Assembly: GCA_036937835.1 (NCBI GenBank)
Contig: CM072877.1
Coordinates: forward strand, 21,047,001 to 21,111,000
Length of the DNA: 64,000 nt
Source: Pampus argenteus
Lineage: Eukaryota; Chordata; Actinopteri; Scombriformes; Stromateidae
Reading direction: 5' to 3'
Below, piece by piece: positions 36,301-46,620 of this stretch. Under the pieces are notes generated by a model that was not told the DNA's origin, did not search any database, and worked only from the letters and a program-made list of their open reading frames with translations. Position 1 is the first letter of the stretch; each line of letters opens with the position of its first letter. Both the position numbers and the translations under genes were made by a program.

Positions 36301-39300
36301 TGTGACAACATAATGTTAGCAGGAAGCATCATTTCATCCTCAGATGGGGACGCAGTGACCATCAAGGGTGGATTCTTTGCCTGGTCGGCTGATGGGCCGC
36401 CGTGTCTGGAGAAAATTAACATGTCGGTGAAGACTGGCGCCCTGGTGGCCGTGGTTGGCCATATTGGCTCAGGAAAGTCGTCACTGCTGTCTGCCATGTT
36501 GGGAGAGATAGAGAGAAGGAGCGGCAGTTTATCTGTCAGGGTGAGATCAATTCAGAAGACAGGTGCATTTAGTGAACAGCCAATCACCAGATTGATCATT
36601 GTTTAAATTTGACTATAGGGTTCGGTGGCCTACGTCCCCCAGCAGGCCTGGATCCAGAACGCCACCATGAAGAACAATATTCTGTTTGGCCAGGAGAGGA
36701 AGGAGAGCTGGTATCACCGCGTGGTGGAGGCCTGCGCTCTGCTGCCCGACTTGGAAATCCTGCCCGCAAGAGATGCCACTGAGATTGGGGAGAAGGTACC
36801 AATGCTGCCTCCTGCTGGAAGTGTACACACTGACGTTAGCTCTGCTGATGTGTTTATGTTTATTGACAATGTGTTTATGTTTATTGACAATGTGTTTATA
36901 TTTACTGACAATGTGTTTACTGAGGATTTCTTTATGTTTACTGATGATTTGTTTATATTTACCGACAATGTGTTTACAGAGGATGTGTTTATGTTTACTG
37001 ATGATGTGTTTGTGCTTACTGAGGATGTGTTTATGTTTACTTATAATCTCAAGGAGATTAAATCGATCTTGGAAAACTGCAGATTACAGAAACCACCTAC
37101 GGTTTAATCTGAGATGCAGACAACAAAAAACATGAACTAATGAAGCCTCTTGGATGAGAGGTGAAATGTCTTCAAAGACAAATAACCAAGTCCAGTTGCG
37201 TTCGATTTAATCTCCTTGAGATAACTATGACCTGGATGAATGAGAATATTCACAGGCTTGTTTACTGGTAATGTGTTTATGTTTATTGACAATGTGTTTA
37301 AATTTACTGACAATATGTTTATGTTTACTGGTGATGTATTTATGTTTACTGATGATGTATTCATGTTTATTAACAATGTGTTTATATTTACTGTCTTTGT
37401 TTACTGACATTGTGTTTACTGACATTGTGTTTACTGACATTGTGTTTACTGACGATGCGTTCATGTTTACTGATGATGTCTTTATGTTTATTGACAATGT
37501 TTTTATATTTATTGACAACGTGTTTACTGAGGATGTGTTTATGTTTATTGCCAATATTTTATATTTACTGACAATGTGTTTGCTGAGGATGTGTTTGTGT
37601 TTACTGAGGATGTGTTTATGTTTACTAATGATGTGTTTATGGTGATTGACAATGTGTTTACTGATGATGTGTTTATGTTTACTGATGATGTGTTTATGTT
37701 TACTGACATTGTGTTTACTGACAATGTGTTTATGTTTAGTGACAATGTGTTTCTATTTACTGACAATGTGTTTACTGATGGTGTGTTTATGTTTACTGAT
37801 GATGTATTTATGTTTACTGATAATGTGTTTGTTTATTGACAATGTGTTTATGTTTACTGATGATGTATTTATGTTTATTGACAATGTGTTTATATTTACT
37901 GTCTTTGTTTACTGACATTGTGTTTACTGACATTGTGTTTACTGACGATGCGTTCATGTTTACTGATGATGTATTTATGTTTACTGATAATGTGTTTATG
38001 TTTATTGACAATGTGTTTATGTTTACCGATGTTGTCTTTATGTTTATTGACAATGTGTTTATGTTTACTGATGATGTGTTCATGTTTACTGAGGATGTCT
38101 TTACGTTTATTGACAATGTTTTTATATTTACTGACAATTACTGCAGGGTCTGAACCTGTCCGGAGGTCAGAAGCAGAGGGTAAGCCTGGCTCGGGCTGTC
38201 TACAGGAAGTCAGATGTTTACCTGCTAGATGACCCACTGTCAGCCGTCGATGGTCATGTGGGACAACACATTTTTGATCGAGTCATTGGACCCAAAGGTC
38301 TCCTGAAAGACAAGGTGGGACACTTCAGGACATTGAGGTTTAAAGTCTTTATCATTTTTATGTGACCCCTCAATCATGGTTCACCACCAGTGGACAGCTC
38401 ATTGTGTTGGTTGTTGTACAGACTCGGCTGCTGGTGACTCACGGCCTCAGTTTCCTGTCCAAGGCAGACCTGGTGCTGGTGATGGAAGGGGGTCAGATCT
38501 CCGAGATGGGATCGTTCACAGAGCTCATGGACCGAAAGGGAGCATTTGCCCACCTCATCCACACCTTCAGTGGACCACAGTGCCAAGAGAGCTCTGCCCA
38601 CAGGGACAAGAGTAAGACAAACTGACCAATACACTGCTCAATAAACTGATCATGTTACAGTTAAACGTCCTGATAGTGAAACTTTATCTTCACTGTACAA
38701 CATCATGTTTGTGTTTGTTTGTGTTCCAGGCAGTAGGAAGTCATTGTCTCGCCTCAGTATGACGGATTTCTCTATTGATCTGTCTCAGGAGCAGCTGATC
38801 AGGTACTTAAATACACAGACTAAAGTATTAACAGAGTCATCTGACTGTGTTTTTAATTCATTCTCATATCTGTGATAATTTATGATAAACGTTGTTTCCA
38901 GCTGTGACCTGAGCGGTGCCAGTGTTCAGATGATGGAGGCTGTCGATCAGGACCCCGAGGATTCTGGGAAACTCACCCAGGCTGATGAGGCTCACACTGG
39001 GAGGGTGGGTCCTCCTCCTCCTCCTCATCATCATCATCAGAAACAACACAAACATGGAATAAATCTGATGTTTGAATGATGTGATGAACCTGCCATGCTA
39101 TGACCCTAACGATAGTTTTTATTCTGTGGTCAGGTGAAGCTGCAGATGTATAGAGAGTACTTCAGGACCGTTGGCCTGACCTTCATCATGACCATCATCT
39201 TCCTCTGTGCCTTCCAGCAAGCTGCTTCATTGGCCTACAGCTATTGGCTGAGCCTGTGGGCTGACGACCTGCCCATGAATGGCACACAGATAGATCATGA

Positions 39301-42300
39301 GCTGAAACTGACCGTGTTCGGAGCACTGGGCGTCACCCAGGGTGGGTCTGAGGTCACTCAGGCAGATGTTGATGATATTTACCGATAAATGCTTAAACAA
39401 ATGAATAAACAGTAGCAACCCTATCTATGAACACAGCAAACAACTATCTCTACAGCAAACAAAACATATACAGGTATCTGTGAGGGGGTGTGGCTAGAGA
39501 GGAGAAAGGGGGAAAGGGCCATGTGGGTGGTTACACCAAGATGGCGGCTCGGTTAAGTTAGTACTAGTGGCTGATCCTTAAACTAGTAAGGTTAGAAAGA
39601 GAAAACGGCAATCACAGTCATTTGTCTCTCTCCTTCCATCCTTCTGTAGGTAAAAATTGGAGAACAGCTGTCTCTGTAAAATCTAGATTTGGTGGAACGA
39701 AAAATAAAAATAAAAGAGGAAAAAAAGGAAAATTAATAAGGGAAAGGAAATTAACAAGAATAAAAATGAGTGACGAGAAGTCTGGACTCGTCCCACGAGT
39801 TACTGACTTGTGGCTTAAGGAAAGAAACAAAATTTTCCGAAAAAGATTCTCAAATAAGGGAGGGAAAAGTCGGGAGACTTCTCAGCGTTTCCCTTAGTAA
39901 TCCAGCGAGCTGTGGACGGCGATGAGTTCACGGCGAGTTAGGATCATGGCAAAGCGAGGAGGAGTTGTTTGGGGCGGTCTTTTATGCCCTAGGTGAGGCT
40001 GCAGTCATGTAACCTGTGGTCAGCCTTTGACCAATGAGGGGCCAGTATGGATGTTCAACCTGGGTCTAAATCACTCCTATTGATCAGTGATCAAGTTCTC
40101 TGACATAACAGGGTCTTTATCATGTGTTTACATGTTCAGGAGCGGCCATGTTTGGGACGACGCTGGCCATCGCTCTAGGGGGCATTGTCGCATCGCACCA
40201 CCTCCACGCTGACCTGATACACAGCATCCTGCACTCGCCTATGTCCTTCTTCGAGGTTACGCCCAGCGGAAACCTGCTGAACCGTTTTTCAAAGGAGATC
40301 GATGCCATTGACTGCATGATTCCTGAGGGGCTGAAGATGATGTTGGGATACATGTTTAAGCTGCTGGAGGTCTGCATCATCGTGCTGCTGGCAACTCCTT
40401 TCACAGGGCTGGTGCTCTTGCCACTCACCTGTCTCTACATCTTCATTCAGGTAAAATTTTTATCTGACCGTCTCCAACATTCAGCTCAAGTCTGTTCTGA
40501 AACTATTATTTTTATGCTTCTGGTCTGCAGAGTTTCTATGTGGCGACATCGTGTCAGCTGAGACGGCTGGAAGCAGTAAGTCGATCACCGATCTACAGCC
40601 ACTTCAACGAGACGGTGCAGGGCGCCTGCATTATTCGAGCCTTTGGCAAACAGCGACAATTTGTACTGCAGGCTGACTATCGCATCGACAACAATCAGGA
40701 GGCCTACTTCCCTCGCTTTGTTGCCACCAGGTTCATTACCGTATTTTTACATTGTGCTTGCATGATATTTGATATTATGATAACACTGATCTGGTGGTTT
40801 CCGTCAGATGGCTGGCGGTGAATCTGGAGTTTTTGGGGAATCTGCTGGTTCTGGCCGCCGCCATCCTGTCAGTGCGAAATCGGGCTGAACTGAGCCCAGG
40901 CATCGTGGGATTAGCAGTGACACACTCTCTCCAGGTCAAACGCACAATTTACAAACTGGAGTCACATGTATTTTTATTTTTTTATATCTTTTTTTATTGG
41001 AGATCAGCATTTCACGGTTATCAATACAAGGTAAATAAAATAAATTATGTTAAAAAAAATCACAAATGAAATAAAATTAAATAAAATGAAAATAACAATA
41101 TAATAAATAATATATTATAACATAATAATATAATAATAATAACAATGATATATAAATAATTTGAAGAAAGTACGAAAATAAGTAAAAAAAATATGAGAAA
41201 ATTAATTGAATGGTGAGGTAAAAGGAAATAAATGAATAATAGACTAAAATAAATAATATAACATGTAAAGGGAGGTAATGGAGAAAGAATATTACTAATT
41301 TACTAATATTAAGGACAATAGATAAGTAAATAAAAATGCTCAGTGTGTACAATCTTATTATTAAATTTAGTTAGGATCCAGAGAGGTGCGTGTGTTAACA
41401 TAAGTGATGAGTGGTTACCATCTTTTATAAAAATTGGCTGCTGAACGTCTTAGAGATTTATATCTATTTGTATCTATTTAACGTTTTCCAACGATAAAAA
41501 AGACATTAAATCCTTTAACCAAGAAGTAGACGGATCGGCATTTGGACTTTTCAAATGTAACAAAATGCATTTGCTGGCTATGAGCAAGGCAAAGACAACA
41601 ACATCAAAATTTTCCTTCGAGAGACTAGTTGGAATACGTGATATTAAGGGCTTTGCTTAATGATTTAGAGAAATATGACCAGAAGTCAGACTAACTTGGG
41701 AAAGGAAAAAACATATGGTAATGATGTGCTGGGGATCAGCCACATCATTTGAATTTTATGGAGGACCTTAAATTGGATTAAACTAAGATGAGCACACAAA
41801 GATGTAAAATTAACCCTCATCAGTGCCTTTTTTCACCACTCATCTGACAAACCCAAGCCAAGCTCCTTTTCCCTACTATCTTTGACCTTCTCAGGGGAAG
41901 ATATATTTGAAGATGATATGAGGCCATATAATACCGAAATTTTACTGCAGGCCTTTGGAAGTGAGAGAAGCTCAGTTGTAATGACTCTGTGAATGACACA
42001 GTATTTGTGTTTGCAGGTGACGGGGATACTAAGCTGGATTGTTAGATCCTGGACTGATGTGGAGAACAACATTGTGTCGGTGGAGAGAGTGAAGGAATAC
42101 GCTGACACACCCAAAGAGGTGCACTCTCAGTCTGAAGTATTTCTGCATTTGACCTGATAACGGTACTGATCTCCTGACACAGCTCCTCTGATCCGTTTGT
42201 TTTCAGGCTGCCTGGACGCTGCCGTCCGGTCTGCTGCCTGCAGCTTGGCCCACCACTGGAACCATCCAGTTTGATGACTATGGACTGCAGTACCGTAAAG

Positions 42301-42388
42301 GTTTGGACTGGGCCTTAAAGGGAATATCCATCAGCATCAAGGACAGAGAGAAGGTCAGCACCGATAAACCCTGGGCGAAACATCCATT

Positions 42389-42419
<31 letters not shown>

Positions 42420-45070
42420 CAGCCCCCAAGCCCAAACACCACCATTATTTTATTGCTTATATTATTAAAATACAAACTTCTTCAAAAATAGTTTACAGCA
42501 AAAGCAGAAAAGGTTGTTGTTTTTCTCTGAATTCACCAACCAACTTCTGGAAATCTTTTCACCATTAACTAATTTCTTTTTGAAATACTGGTGATGGCAA
42601 CTTCTCCCATCCACCTCATTCATGGGGAAAACAAAGTCAGCCGGTACCTCACTAACCCTAACCTCACTTGGTCCTCTGCAAACCAGCTCCGCTCTAATTC
42701 TGTCAGAACTGAAGGCCAGTTAGCAGGGTCAGTGGATAGCAGCTTATCCTCCTTAGGCACAGGATTTGGTGGGGATTCTGTTTAACAGAGGTGTCAGAAG
42801 TATTCACATTCATTACTCAAGTAGAAGTATAGATACTAGGGTTTAAAAAGACTTCTGTAGAAGTTGAAGTATCACCTCAAGATTTTTACTCAAGTAGAAG
42901 TGTAAAAGTACTGGCTTCAAAACTACTTAAAGTAGAAAAGTAAAAGTAATTTAAAGAGAAAAAAAAGCCATCAAATGTTATAGGCCCTGCGCCACAGGGC
43001 CCTACAGTGCTCTACACGACCCCCCCCCCCCCAAAAAAAAACAAAAACATAATTTTTCTAAGGGCTATAATAAATAATGTTATATTAAAATGTTATGTTG
43101 AAAAATTCAGCCCCATATATGCCAAATGAAAATGAATGCATTTTTGTATAATGCAAATGCATTAAAGAACCATATATGTGTGCTACTGAGCACAGTACTG
43201 GCGGCAACGCGAGTGGAAGCAACGCGAGTGGAAGCAACGCGAGTGGAAGCACGGTACTGGCGGCAACGCGAGTGGAAGCAACGCGAGTGGAAGCACGGTA
43301 CTGGCGGCAACGCGAGTGGAAGCAACGCGAGTGGAAGCACAGTACTGGCCGCAACGCGAGTCGCGACACCGAAGCATCGCTACGTGCTTCACACCTGAAC
43401 TACAATTCCATAAAACCACTGCTTCGAAGCTTGCTTGCGTGTGACGTGATTTGTAACAGGCAGGGGCGACAGACCAATAGTGTGTCGGAATGGTATATGT
43501 TTATACTTCTCATCCAATCACAATCAAATTCAGTCTACGTTTTTTAACAATGAAAAAACCAAGGCCGAAATGAAATATGAGTAACGAGGTTGTTTAAAAA
43601 ATGTAAGGAGTAGAAAGTACCGATAATTGCATGAAAATGTAAGGAGTAAAAGTAAAAAGTCGACTGAAAAATAATTACTCCAGTAAAGTATAGATACCCA
43701 AAAACTCTACTTAAGTAAGGTAACGAAGTATGTGTACTTCGTTACTTGACAGGTCTGCTGTTTGATTTATTTTTTTTCATGCTACCGTTGTATATAAACT
43801 CAACCTCAACTAATTCAAACTTCAATGTAACTACCGTATATAGATATCTAATCCAACAGGGGCAAAATAAATAAAACTAATATTTTATTTATTTTTCTCT
43901 TTTGATTTCACATTATTAGCTACATCCAACAGCAACCTAAAAATCAATATGTATAGTATGTCATATATGTATTTCTTTATTTCTATCTATCTATATATCT
44001 ATCAATCTATCTGTCAATCTATCTTTCGATCTAGATAGCTAGATACAACCTTTTAACATCTTAAGAAAGTTAGTAGAGTCCTGTATGGTGCCCATAGCTG
44101 TCGGTCTTGGCACAGGAACTTTTCTTGATGATTTCCTGATGAATCTGCAGGTGGGGATCGTTGGACGGACTGGAGCTGGGAAGTCCTCCCTGGCTTTGGG
44201 ACTCTTCCGGATCCTTGAGGCAACTAAGGGACGGATCTGCATTGATGGGATCAACATCGCTCAGATCGGCCTTCATGAGCTTCGCTCCAGAATCACCATC
44301 ATCCCTCAGGTGAGACACAAACTCTGCAGGCACTATGATGGCGGCAGGGTTAAAGTGACCTCTGACGTTTGCTCTTCAGGACCCAGTGCTGTTCTCAGGT
44401 TCTCTGAGGATGAACCTGGACCCGTTCGACACCTGTTCAGATGAGGAGCTGTGGAGAGCTCTGCAGCTGGCTCACCTCCACACCTTTGTGTCTGCTCTGC
44501 CACAAAAACTCAACCACCAGTGCTGCGAAGGAGGCGAGAACCTCAGGTACCTTCAGCCACCTGAGGTTCACCTTTTACCTGCCTGTTGCCATGCTGATAT
44601 ATTGATGATGTAATTGTATAGAAACAGGGGAACAGTGAGATTGAATTACTGTGTATATTTGCAGTGTGGGTCAGCGGCAGCTGCTGTGTTTGGCCCGAGC
44701 TCTGCTGAGGAAGACCAGGATCCTGGTTCTTGATGAAGCCACGGCAGCTGTGGACCTGAATATGGACCAGCTGATCCAGTCCACCATTCGGACTCAGTTT
44801 AAGGACTGCACCATCCTGACCATTGCTCACCGCCTCAACACCATCCTAGACTACAGCAGGTACACCCCTGGTCAAATCTGGTCAGGTCAGTTTTATTTAT
44901 ATTGCAAACAATAATTTGTCTTGTTTCCGCGTCTCAGGGTTGTTGTGATGGATCAAGGCTCCATTGCAGAGATGGACTCACCCTCCGAGCTCTTCCGGCA
45001 GCAGGGCCACTTCTATCAGATGTGCATCCAGGCTGGCCTGACAGAAACGTTTAAAGCAAACAACACGTAG
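30336..45070 (+). CDS. MRP-type ABC transporter (ABCC1/3/6 group), full length
   Basis: A long ABCC exporter of organic anions and conjugates. Thirty exons join in frame: 30336-30377, 30922-31101, 31811-31936, 32015-32152, 32642-32767, 32864-32925, 33605-33733, 33815-34033, 34640-34817, 34895-35056, 35190-35282, 35369-35572, 35775-35921, 36011-36098, 36344-36540, 36619-36795, 38147-38314, 38422-38611, 38730-38802, 38902-39004, 39134-39341, 40140-40450, 40531-40730, 40808-40934, 42017-42118, 42207-42353, 44151-44309, 44380-44546, 44665-44859, 44938-45070; about 1,516 residues. It has a TMD0 (residues 1-200), the conserved RGYRRPL linker, TMD1, NBD1 (Walker A GHIGSGKS near 670, LSGGQ near 760, LLDDP), TMD2 and NBD2 (GRTGAGKS near 1304, LSVGQ, LVLDEA). 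Asp in place of Glu after NBD1 Walker B makes that site degenerate, as in MRP1. SWTDVENNIVSVERVKEYADTPKEA favours ABCC6; much of TMD1 looks like ABCC1. I leave the symbol blank. Confidence 0.92.
31340..31725 (+). mobile_element. Tc1-like transposase N-terminal remnant
   Basis: In intron 2 of the ABCC gene, sequence such as CAGTGGCCTCCATCATTCTT and a decayed reading of TVASIILKWKKF / LSNRGRRALVREV corresponds to the helix-turn-helix end of fish Tc1 transposases. It has no intact ORF. Confidence 0.6.
32220..32280 (+). repeat. Short retroposon tail fragment
   Basis: GAATCAAGGGTCTAAGGACA followed by ATATGAATAAAATTTTATTT matches the tail of the larger copy at 62385-62610. It lies in ABCC intron 4. 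Confidence 0.5.
35110..35136. repeat. (GATA)n microsatellite
   Basis: Six GATA units in ABCC intron 10. Confidence 0.9.
36842..38137. repeat. 21/15-bp minisatellite in ABCC intron 16
   Basis: Variable 21-bp units (GTGTTTATGTTTACTGATGAT type) and 15-bp units (GTGTTTACTGACATT type) fill the intron between the Walker A and signature exons of NBD1. Because both unit lengths are multiples of three and stops are rare, several frames on both strands stay open; these are repeat artefacts. The array is interrupted by a Penelope-derived insertion at about 37043-37258. A segment near 37380-37480 recurs nearly unchanged near 37888-37990, so there is a roughly 510-bp higher-order duplication. Confidence 0.9.
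37043..37258. mobile_element. Small Penelope-derived element inside the minisatellite
   Basis: The right half (37131-37258) is nearly identical to the outer end of the Penelope copy at 4255-4382, including GATGAAGCCTCTTGGATGAG. The left end carries the inverted match CTCAAGGAGATTAAATCGAT. About 80 bp of unrelated sequence lies between. No coding capacity remains. Confidence 0.75.
39342..40139. other. ABCC intron 21
   Basis: Contains a purine-rich stretch and possible old repeat sequence (39480-39900) that I cannot classify. No gene is seen. Confidence 0.3.
40935..42016. other. ABCC intron 24
   Basis: 41000-41350 is very AT-rich. 41400-41980 looks like degenerate interspersed repeat but I cannot assign a family. 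No ORF with recognisable motifs. Confidence 0.3.
42389..42420. repeat. Poly(C) tract
   Basis: An almost pure run of about 32 cytosines shortly after the exon 26 donor. Confidence 0.9.
42786..43757. mobile_element. hAT-like non-autonomous transposon with internal minisatellite
   Basis: The ends are imperfect inverted repeats (CAGAGGTGTCAGAAGTA and, inverted, CAGACCTGTCAAGTAA) with a shared TACTYAAGTAGAR sub-terminal motif. They are flanked by an 8-bp near-perfect duplication, CTGTTTAA (42778-42785) and CTGTTTGA (43758-43765), the hAT hallmark. No transposase is encoded. The interior carries a CpG-containing tandem repeat (43197-43370). It occupies much of ABCC intron 26. Confidence 0.75.
43197..43370. 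repeat. 15-bp CpG minisatellite within the hAT element
   Basis: Units of GCAACGCGAGTGGAA occur in groups of two or three, separated by GCACRGTACTGGCG spacers. Confidence 0.9.
43985..44045. repeat. Imperfect (CTAT)n repeat
   Basis: Variants of CTATCTAT and CAATCTAT in ABCC intron 26, about 100 bp before exon 27. Confidence 0.75.
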
Positions 45071-45296
45071 TAAACATGATGTTGTCATCAGTCTCATGAG
45101 CCATGTCTGTAGGTTCAGTCTTTTTATATCTCTATCGTATTTTATTCAGTCATTCTTCTTCTGGGTTAACACAACCTGGTGTCTAAATTGCCCAGAATGC
45201 AATAATCATCTGTGTGTGAGAGTGAAACACATTATGCATCCTAGTTTCGAGCTGTTATCTATCCTTCTTGCAGGATTTATGTCATATATGTTTGTC

Positions 45297-45790
45297 TTTC
45301 AACAGAAAATAAACTGAAAAAATACTTCACATGCCGGTTGGGGAGCTTTATTTTGAAAATCCTGTACAGGATGTGTGCTTGTGAGCAGCAGGATTATGGT
45401 TACATTATTGTGTTTCAACAGAAAATAAACAAAAAAAAAATGCTTCACACGCCGCTTGGGAAGTTTTATTTAGAAAATCATGTAAGGGATGTGTGCTCAT
45501 GAGTAGCAGGATTTATGTCATATGTCATAAAAAAATGCTGCATGTCTGTAAGGTCTACAACATTTTTACAAAAATGTTTTTTTTGGTTCTATGTTCTTGA
45601 GTTTGTATATAGTATGTAGATAGAACATGTGTAGTAGTAGTATATAAGTCGAACATAGAACCTCTCACACACCAGGTGGCGCTACTGCACGCCGGTGGGG
45701 GAGTATTATTTTGAAAATCCTCTACAGAATGTGAATCCGGGAAAGGGGTTTTATTTTGAAAATCATGTACAGGATGTGTTTCGAGTCCGG
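45297..45790 (+). repeat. Degenerate ~115-bp tandem repeats between abcc and ufc1
   Basis: Two adjacent units (45297-45412 and 45413-45525) share CAACAGAAAATAAAC, a CACRCCG...TTGGG block, TTTATTTTGAAAATC and ACAGGATGTGTG. Shortened copies of the last two blocks occur at 45683-45740 and 45742-45790, the latter only 75 bp before the ufc1 start codon. The array therefore links the abcc 3' UTR and the ufc1 promoter region. Confidence 0.8.
45308..45313 (+). terminator. Candidate ABCC poly(A) signal
   Basis: First canonical AATAAA after the ABCC stop codon (about 240 bp downstream). The same motif recurs in the next repeat unit near 45424, so alternative 3' ends are possible. Confidence 0.5.
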
Positions 45791-45863
45791 AAGTCCACAT
45801 CAGCGCTGGGAGTCGGACTGAAGACAGACCTGAACCCGACAAAACTAACTTTTTGGACACAAC

Positions 45864-46379
45864 ATGGCGGACGAGAGCGCGCGCAGGGCCGTGTCGCAGA
45901 TCCCGCTGCTGAAGACGCACGCGGGACCGCGGGACCGCGCGCTGTGGCCGCAGCGGCTGAAGGAAGAGTACCAAGCGCTGATCCGTTTCGTGGAGCAGAA
46001 CAAGGCGGCGGACAACGACTGGTTCCGGCTGGAGTCTAACCCGGATGGAACGCGCTGGACCGGCACGTGCTGGTTCATCCACGAGCTGCTGCGCTACGAG
46101 TTCCGGTTGGAGTTTGACATCCCTGTGACGTACCCGGACACGGCGCCTGAGGTGGCGGTTCCGGAGCTGGACGGGAAGACCGCAAAGATGTATCGGGGCG
46201 GTCGCATCTGTCTGACCGAACACTTCGCGCCGCTTTGGGCGCGCAACGCACCACGTTTCGGCCTGGCGCACCTTATGGCGCTGGGGCTCGCGCCGTGGCT
46301 TGCCGTGGAGGTACCGGACCTGATAAGCAAGGGGCTTGTGGTCCACCGGGAGCGGCAGCGCGAAGCGGCAGCGGAGTGA
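45864..46379 (+). CDS. ufc1: UFM1-conjugating enzyme UFC1, intronless
   Basis: UFC1 is the E2 of the ufmylation pathway: it accepts UFM1 from UBA5 on its active cysteine and works with UFL1 at the ER. The single ORF of 171 residues (human 167) starts MADESARRAVSQIPLLKTHA. It has the family's DGKTAK block at 103-108 and the catalytic Cys116 in GGRICLTEHF, and ends after LAHLMALGLAPWLAVEVPDLISKG with a charged tail. The ORF is uninterrupted, whereas mammalian UFC1 is split into several exons. Third codon positions are overwhelmingly G or C, unlike the AT-rich surroundings. It could be a retrocopy that has replaced or joined the parent gene; the intact reading frame and catalytic site argue that it is functional. 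It lies tail-to-tail with prpf4. Confidence 0.93.
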   Translation: MADESARRAVSQIPLLKTHAGPRDRALWPQRLKEEYQALIRFVEQNKAADNDWFRLESNPDGTRWTGTCWFIHELLRYEFRLEFDIPVTYPDTAPEVAVPELDGKTAKMYRGGRICLTEHFAPLWARNAPRFGLAHLMALGLAPWLAVEVPDLISKGLVVHRERQREAAAE

Positions 46380-46458
46380 CGTGGCTGATTAATATTATAA
46401 TGCTAATTTTATTAGCATTATCATACTTTGACTGCTTGTTTGATGACAGAAAACGTTC

Positions 46459-46464
46459 AATAAA
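46459..46464 (+). terminator. ufc1 poly(A) signal
   Basis: AATAAA 80 bp after the ufc1 stop codon. A run of 16-17 adenines begins about 95 bp further on (46559-46575). Confidence 0.6.
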
Positions 46465-46599
46465 AGAAAATGTGTAACACAATATAATTTATCTGTAAAT
46501 AATTAAATATTATTTATCAGTCATATGTTAGGTTTGATTCATGTCAACTTTTATTTGATAAAAAAAAAAAAAAAAGACAAAACATTTCAAAATAGACGT

Positions 46600-46605
46600 T
46601 TTATT
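46600..46605 (-). terminator. prpf4 poly(A) signal
   Basis: TTTATT on the plus strand reads AATAAA on the minus strand, only about 15 bases beyond the prpf4 stop codon, implying a very short 3' UTR. Confidence 0.5.
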
Positions 46606-46620
46606 TCTGCTCCTGTGACA

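Noticed and set aside
36825..38153. Many long ORFs on both strands in the ABCC intron
   Set aside because: They come from a minisatellite whose unit lengths are multiples of three; peptides are low-complexity repeats, and flanking ABCC exons splice across the region in frame.
45555..46346. 263-codon minus-strand ORF
   Set aside because: Antisense shadow of the very GC-rich ufc1 ORF, which explains the lack of stops.
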